DNA from: Edolisoma coerulescens
Taxonomy: Eukaryota > Chordata > Aves > Passeriformes > Campephagidae
DNA: 64,000 nucleotides
Direction: 5' to 3'
Assembly (NCBI GenBank): GCA_013397115.1
Contig: VWZW01002569.1
Coordinates: forward strand, 2,095,913-2,159,912
Shown here: positions 11,321-25,300 of the stretch, piece after piece
Numbering within the stretch: the stretch's first letter is position 1
Layout: every line of letters begins with the position of its first letter
Notes under the pieces: generated by a model
Database searches by the model: none
Seen by the model: the letters and a program-made list of their open reading frames with translations, nothing else
What the model was told of the DNA's origin: nothing
Made by a program: the position numbers and the translations under genes

Positions 11321-13089
11321 ATTGTAGATCATACATTAGTACACAGGTTCTTGTCAGTCTCCTTTAAGTGTTGCTAAAGGTTTAATGCCTTACAATTCAC
11401 CAATCTTGATGTTCATAAACCACTAGGAAATTACTGATGCCTAGGCCAACTCTTTACAGGTGTGCTGTGACTGATTGTAATGTGTTGTGAAATACAGAAT
11501 ATTAGACTGTTGGAAGACCATCAATGGCATTTTTTGATTAAAGGAGAACTAATATTTGGTCTGTAAAATTTAATGGCTTCACAGCCCTTATTTCTTTTCA
11601 CTGTTCAGACATTTGCATTCACTCATACCATGCACACATGCATTTAACTGACAACACCATCAGTAGAACTGGGCTATGACTCTCTGAGCATATGAGTTTG
11701 TATCTCCATGTATTTCTGCAAGGATATAACTCTGTGCACATGTTTATATACAATACAAGCACTGGACCATGTCTCACTTTTGCTCAGTACAATGTCTGTT
11801 TCTCTTATCTGGAGCAGGTAACTTGCTATATCTGGATTTCTGTTACTTCCAGGAAGGGCTAATTAAGAATCTGAATTTTAGCTTTGGACATGCAGATCGG
11901 ATTTTGCCAACAAAATGAGAAATACAGAATCTGACCCTGTATTTTATGTAATAGGCCGTCAATAAAATTCTTTTAATTCTACAAATGCCACAAAACTAAA
12001 GTTGAATTAATTTAACTTACTTTTAGCTATATGAAAATTGAGCATCCAGTCTAAGCTGGTCACCGAGGCTAGACATAATGTCACTGCAAGGAGCAATGAA
12101 CTTGTAGAGGGCAACTGATCCTCAAAATGAGCATCTAAAATAGATAGAATGAACTGCCTTCAAAATGCATGTGTGCCTCTAACTGCAGTGACTAAAAATG
12201 GAGTCTACATGACCATTTGAAATAGGACACCCCACTGTTGGACGGCTGAAATCAGGCTGAGACATATCCCACCTGTAAAAAAGAATTTCTTGCCAAAACA
12301 AATTCATTAATATCACAAGTATCTTTAAAGATGCTTAAGCCTCTCTGGTTCTGCTGAGATGCATCTTAAGGAACTCCAACACTGGGTTGTAGTAAGAAGG
12401 AAAGGTGGCTGGAAACACCTCAAAAATTAACCTGTTAATGTGTTTCTCAATGTCTTTGAGATGTGTCTCTAACAGATACAAGTGATCTAAAGAACTAAGA
12501 TGTTTTCTCAACAACTCCAGAAACCCGCAGTCGGATGGCAGCATTGCCACTTAGCAACTGCTCCTTAATAGAAGTTTTAGTATTCCTGTATTGCCGAAGG
12601 GTGAAAAGAAATGGCAGCTGGAAAGCAACATGACAAATGAAGGCAAGGACATTGCAGTACACACTGCAAATACAGAGAGGTGACCTGCAGGCTTCAAGAA
12701 TCCTGTCTCCAGAGCTAAAGTAACAGAGACTTTGAAACACAAGGCTGTAAATGACTGATGACATTCAGTATGGTCCTTTGATGCTGCTTGCAACCCTATG
12801 CACTGGATGACCAGTGTGGCCTAATATCAAAGTCTCTGCCCATGATAAATAACAAATGTTAAAAATCTGTACAAAAGCATCAAAGTCACAGGTGCCACAA
12901 AGGGCAAAAGGAAAAATAAAAGGCAACAAACCAACAACCAAAAAATCATAAGGAAGATAAAGAGCATTGCCAATAGCCTAAATGATAAATCCTGAAGACC
13001 TAAAGAAAGTAAAGAGTTAAAAGTTATTTAGAAAGGGCAAAACAAAGGGTCATTATCCAGAAGTTGTATAAGCAACAGTGTACATACAA
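11321..13089. other. Unique DNA, no gene seen
   Basis: AT-rich single-copy sequence. On the minus strand, 12335-12550 is a 71-codon frame with a helical-looking leucine-rich composition; I do not recognise it and regard it as probably chance. Confidence 0.5.
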
Positions 13090-13184
13090 ATATATATATA
13101 TATATGTACATGTATTAAAAGTTACATAGGAAGGTATGTAGATAGATTGATAGATATAGAAATAGATAGACAGATAGATGAATG
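13090..13184. repeat. (TA)n and (GATA)n microsatellites
   Basis: A pure TA run lies at 13090-13105. After a short spacer, imperfect GATA/GATT/CAGATA units fill 13138-13184. Confidence 0.9.
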
Positions 13185-16100
13185 TATGAAGAACTTCCAA
13201 ATGATGTCTACTGACCTGAACCTGAGCAGAAAAGCATGATTAACTGAAGGATATGAAATACCTTGAAATGCTTTTGTCCTAAATAACTAATACTTCATTT
13301 TATTACTTAGTTTAAGAGAGCAGGCACAAGACTGACACACTCATATCATGAGAATGAGCATTTGGCAAACCACGGGCTAGTCCAAAAGAACAAGGGCCAG
13401 CAGGTCTGTGAGATAAGAGTTGCACGCCTGATCATAGAGGGTGATTTGTAGCTTGGAGTTTCTAAGCAAAATAAAATAACATATTGGTTAGAAAGACACT
13501 TAGGATAGGGGCAAGAATATTCCAGAGTGAACCCCTTGGCTTGAATACAGCAACAACTTCTGCAGACTTAGCTTTGTGCACTGTGAGAAGTTCCAGTGAC
13601 TCCAAAGGGAGTCAGTATGCCAGGTAAAGCACTTGTGCAAGCCTTTACAGGATGTAAAAACTTCACTAAAACTGCCTTAGCTATCAAATAGCATATGTAG
13701 TCCTGACTGAGTTTGGCAAAATATGTCGATGTTCATATAGCAGGAAATTACACCATTTACAGTAAGATGCTTTTATGTAAATGCCTGCCCTAAAGAAGGT
13801 AGATTTATAAAATTTTTGCCAACCCCATATCTTCTTGGAACTGCTCTAGCTATGCACGGACATCATACCACCATACTTCAGGGTCAGATACCTGAGCAAC
13901 AATGTGTCTAGTATTTGTTTGGATCAGTAATTTACCCCAAGAATTTGGGCTCTAGAAAATCTATTGAGAAAACTGGAATGCTAATTACAACTTTGGAAAA
14001 ATATCACTTAGGTCTCTTGAAGGAATATATTTGTCATTCATGAGCTCATTCTTTTGTTCACATTTTGGTAAAGGAAGACAAAATAATTGGCATGAAAAGT
14101 TCTGAGACATTAGATAAAGGTCAGATGCCAAATTATATCAAATTATACATAAAGGTATTTCCTGTGATTTAATGTATCAGTAAGATATGCACATTTTACT
14201 ATTTCTACCATATTCTGTACCAACATGAAAAAAAAAAAAGAAACTGAACAAAGAAAATGCAAGAAACTTATTACCATGAATATCTTTTTTTATCCTGTTC
14301 ATTCCAATTCAATCCTCTATAGCAAACTATAGGGACAATTGCCTAATTACAGGTAATTAAAGGTTTTTCTCTATCAGAAGAGATGACATGTGATATCTGA
14401 TTTTTAATTATGAATAAATCTTGGTCTATTCATACCTGTAGTCTCCTAATTAACTTCTAAAATATTTATTAAGAGTTTAAGAAAACAGCCCTTCATTTAA
14501 TTTTATGTTTCTTAGCAGTGTTGTTAATAGAATAATGGATATTATATGGGGAACTACAGGCTATTTTAATTATCCAGTTATTTGGGTATAAAACAATCTA
14601 TGACTACTAAGGAAAAGAAAAATGTCTTAGAAAGCAGAATCTCAGCTGGTATAACTCAGTATTTAAGTTTATAAGCTTATTTACTTGCAAACTTCACCAT
14701 AAGTGGTTTTCATGTCTGAAAAATATTCTTACAGTAACTGTTATAGCAAACCAGAACACGACTCATCTTCAGGTTAGATTTTTTGTTATCATCCAGGGAT
14801 TAGCAAAAATATCTAATAAACCATAAGAGTGCCTAACAATTTCTTATTCTTATGTCCACAGATACAATCCTGTCCATAGCTACATGCTGCTGGAATCCCT
14901 ATAAATATGTGCACACATGCTAGCAAATAACACACATACTTATAGGTTCAAAAATTGGTAATCAAATGCCAATATATTGCAGTGGGTCAAATTACCAGCA
15001 AATGTTTTACTAATTAACAGTAGAATATTATGCAATAAAAAAGAAAGGACTTATTTCCCAATCTACAGCATGCCCATACTTTACACATATTTTTCAAATA
15101 GGAAAATGTAAGAACGGGCGTGATGGCAGCACATATTCATTATTTGTGCAGACACACCATTTTCAGAAAGATAAGTAAAAACATCCAGCAGCAGCAATGT
15201 GTGGGAAGTATTTTACATACAAGAACTCATTTTCATATGGGTTCATTTTTACGGTAATTTTTTTGGAGACTAGGGGGAAAAAAATGTCTGGATAAAGTTG
15301 ATTTTAGCCTAGGTTACTGTGGGGGAAAATACATGCACAGACACCCAAGCACTACTGAAAAACATTGTTTGGTTTGATCGACCAAATATGCGTGCTTGAA
15401 AAAACATGCCATAAATATTATCTGGTGGGGAAAAAAAATGATCACACAGGATACTATGGCAGGTTTTTATTTTGTTCATAAAATCACTTTTCTGAAACTG
15501 CAGAATTTTTAGTCTGACAGCGTGTACTCACACATATAAAGCAAATGAAAGTCTGAAAGATGAATTCTCCTATTCACAAACAATCTAAAGGAGAAGTATG
15601 GAAAAAAGATTACACTGTTTAATGTATTTGTATATAGCATTATAAGGGCTATGTAAGACTGTATTCTGGTTTTATAGAAATATAGCATACCAGAAAATGC
15701 TATTATATTCTCACATGAATCCACCATCATAATAAAAAATGACTTCTTTGATTTCAGGGAAATACACCTTCTACTGATTATGGAACATAAATCCTCTTTA
15801 CACTTTTGAAATGCATCCAAAAGAGCTGAATCACAGCAATTTTCAGTGGAAATACCAATAAACAACATGGTTTTACATGCATATGTAAAAATTAAATACT
15901 CATTTAAGGCTAAAATGTGACTAAACCATTTTAAATGGCTTCTCCATTTCACAAACCGCAAGCACCTACACAAAATTAGTCAGCATCTAATGACTTTAAA
16001 AAACACCAAAACAATAACCATAAAACTTTAACCTCATCCTTAACCTCATCCTGCCATATGCTTACTCTTGCTATAGTTTTACATGTATTTAGTACCAGTA

Positions 16101-17095
16101 ATTTTATTGATACTACTCTGTCGTTTCTCCCCTGTGCCCTGATCTTGCTTTATGACACTGTGTCTACTGTCATCCTAAGCCCAATTCAATACAATATTAT
16201 CAAACAATGAATAATGCAACTCTACACTTGTATAAAGAGTGCATGGATATTCTCCATGCACATCTCCCACCTCTTGCACCATAGTTTAGGTGCAAATGAC
16301 TGAAAGATCAGTTTGCAAGCTTGGGTTTACACCATGTGGTTATCTCCATGGAACTTCTGGAAATTATTTGCAGGAGGTACACCAAGCATTTGACTGGCAA
16401 ATGTCTACAAGTCTGGGATCTGAGTTGATTAACTAATGAAGGGGGCATGCAGAAGTGGTGGGAGAGGGCAGAGGGAAGATGGGGAACCATCTCCTTTCCA
16501 CCTTCACAAAGAACACATGCTGAAGCTCAGGTATGGAAGATGAATGAATAGTTAGCTTCTCTACGGTGTTGCAATACATAGTGACACAAACCTGCTGGCT
16601 CCAGCAGGGTCTGCACAAGAATGAGGGGTCTGCACATTTTAACAGATATCAGTGTAGAGTCAGGACCAAATGCCAAACCATGCAAATCCCTTTCACAAAC
16701 CCTCAGTGTTGCTTTCTGGAGGTTTAGATGAGCAATCGCTAATGACATGTACAAGGGTTGCTGGGAGTGGGCTCTCTGCTTGCAAATCACCAAGGCAAGG
16801 GATTACAGCAAACATCTGACAGAGTACTTGAGTGCTTTAGGAAAACATAATGGGAAGTTCCAAGCACACTTGGTGATGCCATTTAAGGATACCACTAAAC
16901 ACAGAATAGAGCTCGATTAAAGACAAATGAGAACATGGCACCAGCTCAGGGTCGTTTATTGTATGATAATGATGTTGCAACACTCAAAGAAGCTTTGTGC
17001 TGCATGTGTGAGTAAATGCAACTTGAAGCCAAGATAGTATTTTATGTGTAGGTTTTTAATATACATACTAATATTAATATAAAGTTTCATGTATA
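13185..17095. other. AT-rich unique DNA, no gene seen
   Basis: Nearly 4 kb of strongly AT-rich sequence. It holds a 154-codon frame on the minus strand (15509-15973) without recognisable domain, and a perfect 12-bp tandem duplication at 16029-16051 (TAACCTCATCCT, 1.9 copies). No mobile element recognised. Confidence 0.5.
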
Positions 17096-17182
17096 AAAAG
17101 GAATTTCCATATACATACATATGTACATCCATATGTGGACATACATCTATGTGTGTCTCCATATGTGTGTACACGTATATAA
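17096..17182. repeat. Alternating TATG/CATA low-complexity tract
   Basis: Imperfect ACATAC/ATATGTG units dominate these roughly 87 bases, so both strands give histidine/tyrosine/methionine-rich false frames. Confidence 0.7.
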
Positions 17183-17789
17183 CAGTGAACAAAAAGATTT
17201 TCTACAGAGATATGAATTTTCAAACCAGAATGTGGCATTTGTCTGGGTGTGCATGTATAATCTTTGGTTGCTAGTAGCTGTAGTTAAATTAGAAGCATTT
17301 CTAAGGCTGTTACATTTTTTAGGGACCATTAGTCCTTCTGGAGCTCAGTGCTATGTGGATAATGAATGCATCCGTCATACTGCAATGGATAAACCAAACC
17401 GCAAACATAAACTTTTAAAGCCTTGCTGTTTCTCTCTAAAGCAACTTTAATCTGTGCTTTGCCAGTCCGTGCGCTTATTCCTGGCTGTTGAGTAATGTGC
17501 CGAGCTTGTTTCAAGGGTTTACGCTTGCAACCTAAAAATCAATTATATGAAAAACAATAAAAAATATTCTTATTGCATGCCATAAAAAAAAAAAAAAAAG
17601 ATACAAAAGGTTAAGCAGAGCAGCAGGCATCTGCACACTAATGACATGATTGTTATGATAGGTGTTTGCTTTACCCTGGAGTGGTAACATTATAATTCAT
17701 CCACTGCTGAATGAGTGGGGACAATTAATGCACTCAATGTGTCCCACGTGTTCCCTGCAGCATTAACAAGGCAGCTCCAGGCCCCTCGG
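17183..17789. other. Flank of the CpG island, with A16 run
   Basis: No gene seen. A run of 16 A lies at 17584-17599. The last 100 bases (17690-17789) hold an E-box CACGTG at 17745-17750 and an AATTAAT homeodomain-like site, and could belong to the regulatory region of the adjacent CpG island. Confidence 0.5.
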
Positions 17790-18215
17790 CATACACGGGG
17801 CTGAAAATTGAGCCGGCTCTCCCGTTGAATGTGATCCTGATTACCTCCGCGGGGGCCACCTGCTGCTTCGTGCCGGCTGGTTTTGTGCGCTGGCCGCCTC
17901 TGCCCGCGGGGCCCCCGGGGAGCCGGGCCCGGGGCCGCGGGCAGCTGACACCAATCTGTCGAGCCGGGCCGCGACAGTCGCGCCCCACGTGCCCGGCAGC
18001 GACACGCTGCGCTTGGCCACGCCGAGCCGCCACGGGCGGCCGGGGCAGGGCACTGCCCCGCCGCTGCTTTGCGAGCCACGACAAGCAGCGCTGCTGGCCC
18101 TCGGTGTCTCATTGCGCCTGCCTGCGCCGGCATGCTGGGCTGCTGGAGTTGTTGGGATGCGGTAATGCTGGGGGATTCTTCTGGCGTTCAAAATGCTCCG
18201 CGGTTGTGGGGCTGA
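17790..18215. promoter_or_regulatory. CpG island, candidate promoter
   Basis: From 17821 to 18120 I count about 38 CpG dinucleotides in 300 bp at roughly 70% GC, so observed/expected CpG is near 1. Elsewhere in the window CpG is rare. The island holds a CCAAT at 17951-17955, E-box CACGTG at 17986-17991 and a G-quadruplex motif at 17908-17934. In birds such islands usually mark Pol II promoters kept unmethylated in the germ line. No TATA box or clear initiator is seen. Moderate splice-donor-like sites exist on both strands (GGAG|GTAATC on minus near 17843; CG|GTAATG on plus near 18160), so direction is undecided. The long frames across it (17825-18340 plus, 17690-18133 minus) reflect lack of stop codons in GC-rich DNA and match no protein I know. 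Confidence 0.7.
17908..17934 (+). other. G-quadruplex motif in the CpG island
   Basis: Four G runs (4, 4, 3 and 4 bases) are separated by loops of 5, 4 and 3 bases. The loops are C-rich, so the complementary strand also has G runs and hairpins may compete with quadruplex folding. Confidence 0.6.
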
Positions 18216-21200
18216 AAATGGCTGGCACCTGTGTACAGTGGGAGACCGGCTGGTTGAGTCCTGAAGTCTGTCTGTGTCCAGTGATAATGGAGATAAAGTT
18301 TTCCTCTGGTTGTCGCCGTGCTCCTAAAGTAAACCCATGAAACAACATGAAAACTGGCTTCCATCTCTGGGCCAGCAAGTGATGGGCCCTCACCGCCCCC
18401 TGCTCAGGTATTGACAAGTGAGGACCATGCTTGCAGCAGCACCGTGGTGCGTTTCATCTTCTCAGCCTATCCCCAAAAGTAGGAGGGTTCCCGCGAGGCT
18501 GTGATCAGTTCTGCAGATCTGTGCCGCTGAAGCTGTGGTCAGAGGGGCACTGTGCAGCAGCATCAGGGATCCACGCCTGAAAACAGGAGGAGGAGTCAAA
18601 AGGGAAGAGAGAGGTGAAAGAGCTGAGTGGTGCCGGGTTAGCACTGCGGTGCTGCAGGGTGGCAAACACAGGTTTCATTATTCCGTAGTGTGAGCTTCTT
18701 GCACAGGAAGTTTGGAGGGGTTTAGCAATCTGCTTTCCTTTGCCCTCTGCTAAGTGAAGGGCATTTGCTTCATGAATATTCCATTACCCTGCTGTTCTCT
18801 GCAAGCCCTCAACCAACTTTTGAAAATAAACAAGTGTACACACTTCTAGGCAACAGCATCCAGCCCTTGCTGTCTTTTTTTTCCCTCTCCTCTAAATAGT
18901 AAAAAATGCCAGGTGTTTTTTGCATGTAATTTGTAATCTCTTACATAGATCTCTCACAAAATATGAAAGTGTACTGCAGATAGATCCCAAGGAACTATCA
19001 TCCCTTCGTGCCAGGCTATTAATCTGATTTAAATTATTTTAAGAAACTCACTTCTTCCTTAAAGCTTTCCAACAAGGGCCTCAAAACTCCTTTCCAAAGC
19101 ACATTTTGATTCCTGGAGAATATGCCACCAATAAACATTATAAATCTGAACTCCTATGACTACCTGTGTACTGCACAAGCCAGCTGGAACTTGGCCAGGA
19201 TCATTTTCTCTATTTGTAGACCACACAGCCGAGCTAACATGTAAGAAATAGAGAAATTTCTATGTATTATTCATATTAATTATTTGTATTCAACTGAGGC
19301 TGGACTCTTTGTGATACGTATTTTAACAGATGTGTCATTTGTATAAATGTGCAAGAAGTGGGATTTCAGTTCTGGAGGGATGTTTGTATTTCCAGACCTT
19401 TTTGCTTTTCATTCAAGATGGGCACAAAAATCTACCTAAAATAACAGCAGGTTTTTTCCCCATTCTGCACAGCTAAGCCACTTTTAAATCTGGATTTTAA
19501 TCTAATATTTAGCTGATTCATCCATTCTCATTATGAGTTGGGGTGTCTGAGTTTGCAATCTTAGATTTCTGTGTCTTGTCATCTCTTAAGATAATGGAGA
19601 TAAGATGACTTGCCTCAGGGAGAGAACTGGAAGATGGGTCTGATCACGAAGGGCTCAGATAATGGCGTGTCTGTGTACTTGTAGGTAGATAGAAGAATAT
19701 TTGGTGGAAATTATCCAAAAGAACTTATAAGGTAACATCATTCAAAATTTGGAGGGTAAGAGGAGCAAGGAAAGGAAGATGATTCCTCCACAAGTAATAA
19801 AAGGAAATTGGTAAGTAAAATGCAAGCTTTCCAAAAATAAACCCTTTTTGTTTTGCTTTTGCTTACAACAGAAGGATATTTTTATGGGGGAAAAACGCCG
19901 GTGTTTTAAAGGAAACAAAACTGTACTCTGAGAATTGTCACTCATTAAAAGTATTTCTCAACTGGTTTCACAAGGCAAAAAGCTCAAATGCCCTAACTCC
20001 CAGACCAGAGCCCACCCACTGAGTTATTTGCCTCCCCAGAGGAAACAGATAATTTTGATGCCGTGAAAATAATATTAGTGCACGAAATTCAGATTCCTAA
20101 GGATATTAGCATCTTTTCAGTCCTGAATTAATGAACAAGTTTAGTTCAGAGTCGTAACGAGCAATTTTTTTTACTGTGTGATATCCAATTCAAAAGGAAT
20201 TTCTCAGCTTCCATCTGCTATTATGAAAAATACCAAAATCAGAGATTTTAGTAAAGAAACCTGAAAGCTGCAGCCATTGAACTTTGAGCTAGAAGCCATG
20301 CTTGGTAACTCCAGGCTGTAAATAATTCCCTTGCTCTGAGGACTGGATAAAAAGTTAAGACATACAGTGCCGTGTGATCAATTGATTTTACTGGCAGTGG
20401 GTCAGGTCAGGAGGACCAGAAGAAAGGCTATGGCAGCACAGCCAGTGAATAAATTGCTGGCTCAACCCAGAGTGTGGCCAGTTTGTTCTGAAAAATATAT
20501 CATCATATGCATGGCCAAGTGTACTGCACCATGCTGCAGAGGCTTTGCTCAGGACTCTATTCAGACTTCTCTGTCTAGAAAATAAAAATACATTGAGAAT
20601 AACATTCAGGCCTTTATTTTGAATCAAACGCAATGGCATTTGAGATTCCCTCCACGATGAGTCAATTCATATTCATTTCAGCAGGAGCATAGTTGAGTAG
20701 AAGAGTGCCCAGCCCCAAAAGCTGTGTGAAGTCATGTTTAAGGTGTTATTGTAGGCCTAGCAGGTCCTTGGAAATGGGAATCTCAAAATTTCAACAGGTT
20801 CCTTACTTCAGTTTTGAATGAATTTTGAATGTAACACAGCTTTTTTTGCTAAATCTTCTCTAGATCCTGGCTCAAGTTCTAATGGCCTTCATATCACTCT
20901 TCCCTAAAAAACTTAGTTTCCTCCAGTTTTCATGTGTATTGAAACCCCTACCTGAATCTTATAGAGAGTATCAGTTTGGAGTCAAAACACTAAGATCAGG
21001 GATTGCTTTCATGCTTCTCAACTTCACTTCTTGGAGCGCCCAGTTTGTGGAGTAAAAACCTTTGTTGTAATTCAGTGAACATCAGCAATTGGATTCTTCC
21101 CCGTGTGGTTACACAAGACACCCGTACAGAGGTAACCTTTGTCAGTCAGGCATAGTCCTGCCTCCATAATGCCCATTTGATAAATTATACATGGGTACCT

Positions 21201-22275
21201 AATGTATTCTCATAAATTATTATAGGCTCTTATAGCCCTGTGTTTTATGGTGATATGTCATGGCACAGGAGCAGACAATATATTGTCCCAGAAGATGCCA
21301 TGGACTCTGAGATGGCATTACAAATTCTACCAGTAAAAAAATAACAAATTAAGAGCTCTAAAAGTAGAATACTTGATAACGCCTCCCTTAATTGAAGAAA
21401 ACGTTCCTAATGAAAGCGAGTTGTTGCAGGAATCGGTGCATTGGTGAGCGAGAGACAGGGTTTGATTTAGGATCCCCTCTGGCTCTCTTGTTCCCCAAGC
21501 AATCAGGAGGAGCTTTGAGTGCTCACTCCCTAGGGAAAGGCAAGCCTTACATCACTTACCAACCACGCCTCGTGTGATTAAGGGAAGAGGTAGAAGCCTT
21601 CGAAAGGATTTTTGTCCAGTCATTTTCACTAGGAGGAGGCTGAATAATATCTTCAAACTGTGGACTTAACACATATCTACAAAGGTGGGATGAAGAAGGG
21701 TGAGCGGAATCAAATACCTGCAAGATGCAATAGCCATATCCTGTCCCAGGGACAAAATGCAATCAGAAAATTTAGGACCACTTCAAATGGGTCTGCTTTT
21801 TGTCTCAAATTTAATATTAATCATTTAGGACGCTGCTTTCCAACATATGTTATAGCTATACCTAGAAAGGGCTGTAGGACAACACTCAGCAAAAGGTACT
21901 ACTCTGTGTGAGAAGGGTTGCCATGACTGCACCCAGAGACTCTGAAGTTTTCTTTCTCCACCAAAGTGCAAAAATGATGGCACTCACAAAGGAATCACAT
22001 TGAATTTTAAAAGTCTTAAATTATCTAAAATGCACAGGATCATGGATGTATGTATTTAAGATGTTCTCATGCCTTACGATTTAGAAGTCTTTTTCTTTTA
22101 AAGGATTTTTAACATTTTGCATCAGAGGTGCATTGATTTTTATCCAATTTTTCCAAAACACACTTAAGCTGTACCGCAGAACTTCAAGGCTGATGTGGCC
22201 TTAAGGTTAGGATCTGTAAAACAACAGTTGGCTGAAATAGTTTCCCACACATTTTAGTGGACAACTACCTTTACC
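18216..22275. other. Unique DNA, no gene seen
   Basis: About 4 kb downstream of the CpG island without a supported exon. GC content falls steadily after 18660. I looked for a first-exon partner of the island and found none that I could defend. Confidence 0.45.
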
Positions 22276-22322
22276 TTTTTTTTTTTTTTTTAAGCTTTTA
22301 CTTCAAGGGATTTTTTTTTTTT
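22276..22322. repeat. Two poly-T runs
   Basis: T16 at 22276-22291 and T12 at 22311-22322, separated by 19 bases. No LINE or SINE body adjoins them. Confidence 0.85.
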
Positions 22323-25300
22323 CTTTAAAAATAAATCAATGTATTTGATTTATAGGAGAAATTTTACAGTTTTACAGGGGAAGATTAACTGTTTTCAGGG
22401 TAAAATGTAAAAGTTCCTTTTTTTTTTCCTGCCTACCTTTTCTCTACCACAGTGTCAAGTCAGCTGTAGGAAAGATTTCACTAGTCTAACCTAAAGATTT
22501 ACTGCTGCAGATCTAGAGCCATAGTGTAAATTACATACTACTCAGGAAAATATTTCTGATAAAACCAGAAATGCCATACTTGAGAGGCTGGAAAAGTTTT
22601 TACACAGAAAAATTAAAAATCTCTTGTTCTTACAGCTTAGTCTGTTTATAGGTTCTGGGGATTCTTTTTTAATACACTGCTTCAGCTGAACACTAGCAGT
22701 GTGCCTTGCTACCTAAAAGAGAGTAGTTTTCTTGACAGTGGGTGAAGTGACTGTAATCTTTATTTTTAAGAAACTCCAGTGCTTTAAAACTTGGGTGGCA
22801 GATCCTACCTTACAGTAGATATCACAGGATATCTGATTTGTGAAATAGGGACTTGCATACTCTTTGGGTTGGTTGTGTGTTATAATGCCATGGCAGGGAG
22901 TATGTACAAAGTTCAGTCATTAGAAATGAGATGGTTACCAAGACAAGGTATTGTGGTAAATGTGGAAATTAATAAAGTAGCAACTAATGATGATATATGG
23001 GTAGTTAGGAAATATTAAATCTGAAGATTTTTAGGCTGCTACCCAAGAAATAAGCAATGATCATCTCTTTCTACTTTAGAAAATAAAGAAACTGAGATCC
23101 AGGAAGAAGCGACTCACATAAATGCAGTGATGACAAATGCCATGACATTTCTTGGCTGTCTTCTGTGGATTAGCTAATGCAAGTACTTGACAGTCACTCA
23201 CCAGGAAAAAATCGCTTGAATAAAAAGAAAAATTTGATCAAAAATAATTGTACAGGGATGTATGTTACACCATGCTTAATGCTATCTTAAACAGCAGTGC
23301 TTCATGTGCTAGATTAGTTGATAGTGGAAGAAAAGCAATTAGTTAGTGTAGAACCATCCTTCTGATGTCATCTGCTGAGTTTCTGGCAAGAGCAGGTGAC
23401 CCTTCTCCATGGGCTGAACACATTCTTCCCAGACTCACTGCAACAGTGCCATTGATGAAAAGGGTGATACACACCTGGTCTGAAGCAGTAGGGAGCTGCC
23501 AGTGCTGCCAGGGAGGGGATAGGTGCTGCCCAGCTCAGCCATCATCCCCCCGTTAACCAGGGAGAGCCCTTGCCGTCCCCACCCAGCCTCTCCTGGACAT
23601 GGATGATGGCACCAGCTTGGCACCCTCCAGACGAGTGTATATGAAGTGCTGATGTGGATACAGCTGGTTGAACAGCAGGGTCGGTCAGTGTGGGAACATC
23701 AGCAATGTGCAACCAAGGGAAGAGCCCTGGGGGACCACAAGGCTGTGGCAGAGGAAGGAGACAGCGGCAGGCAGGACTGATAACCTTGGTTATTGTGTCA
23801 GCCCTGCCCAAATGCAAACCTGGTGGATGGAGACTTAGACAAAGGAAGGATGCTCAGCCATCAGACCAACATGTACACATGAAGACAAAATACAAGGCCA
23901 GGCTACTTCTGGTGAATATTTGGCAAAGCTAAGGGAGAGATTAGAAATGGGTAGTGATCGAGATCTAATTACATTTTAAATCTTCTTCAGGATAAATCTT
24001 TCAAGAGTTGACATTGAAAACAGAATTTCTCTTTGGTGTTTTTATTTTGTTGGTTTGTTTTGGGGGTTTTTATTTCCCAAAGGGGGAAATTAGCCTCAGT
24101 GACCTCAGGTAGCTCCCATTGACATTAGATCCTTCCACTGACTTCAAAAGAAATTGGGTTGGACCCAAGCAGTCTAGAAATGAAAGAGTGCATGGGGAAA
24201 AAAAATCAATTTGCTGAAATAACAAAGGCTGACAACAAGAGAAGGCTGCTTGGCTGTCTTCTCAAAGATGGTCTATAAAGAATAGATTATCTCACTGTTT
24301 ACAAATACACTGTATTTTATAAGAACGTAAAACACAGGCCTGAAGTGAGACTTCTGTGGTTCAGTCAGAGGTTTCCTTAGGCTGAACTGTGATAACTGCA
24401 AGACACTTGGTCAGAGTAAAGTGATTTACAGAAGTTCTGAAGATCTGGGCCACTGTATCTGCAGGGAAATTGCTTTATGTGACTACAGTTCCCCTGCGGC
24501 GTGTTTTACCAGCACATACAGGCGTCATGGCAGCTGAAATTTCATTTACTAGTGCGTTTATGTTCCGAAACAGCTGGGTAGGCAATCCAACACCAGGAGC
24601 TTCATCCAACAGAGTGTTTGTTTCTGCTCATGATAACATTCTATTTTTTTTTTTTTTTCATATTTGCTCACTAAAAATGCAGATGATTTTTGCTAATGTA
24701 TTGTCCTCCTGTGAGTGGTATCTCCCTACAGCAGAAAGGACTCACTTATCTTATCCTCATTGAAGCTGATATACCTCAAGGGACCCAAATTCATGCAGCT
24801 GCTTCAGACCAGCAATGAGTAAAGGAACATCACCAGGGTGGGATTTACGGCCTCCTCTGACCACTGTTAAGTACCAGTTCAACAAATCTAAGTTACAGTC
24901 ACAGGTGGGAGGCAGCTAGAAGGGTTGGAAGCTGGGTGGAAAAGGCTGAACATCCCCTTTTGCTGTCATGATGCTGTAATGCTGCGGTACACAAACACAT
25001 GGGTGCACCAAAAGAGATGTAGCAAGAAGCACTCTGGTCTGCAAGGAAATTCAGAAGAAAAAAAATATCTGAAACTGCTATAGAGAAATAAGACAACATT
25101 GTGCCAAACTTTCTGCTGCACCACTGCAGCTTTATAATATTTAACTTTTTGAAAAATTTTAGAACTCAATTACTTTATTTCTTAAATATGTTTCAGAGCC
25201 TTAACACATCTAATAACAGCAGATCAATAGGCTTGTTGCCCTTCAGTGTATCACAGCACCAGCAAATACCTATGTTATGAAACTAAGTGAATTTACTGGA

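Noticed and set aside
12335..12550. 71-codon minus-strand frame with helical, leucine-rich look
   Set aside because: It reads somewhat like a real protein piece, but no family comes to mind, a second frame overlaps it, and no splice sites frame it. A protein search of it would settle the matter.
13090..13184. TA/GATA array considered as a CRISPR-like or satellite array
   Set aside because: Simple microsatellite with no spacers or long unit.
15509..15973. 154-codon open frame on the minus strand
   Set aside because: Very AT-rich with no known motif. A rough estimate makes one frame of this length in 64 kb unremarkable.
17690..18340. Long overlapping frames in the CpG island on both strands
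   Set aside because: GC-rich DNA lacks stop codons. The frames overlap on both strands with proline/arginine/alanine-rich composition and no domain.
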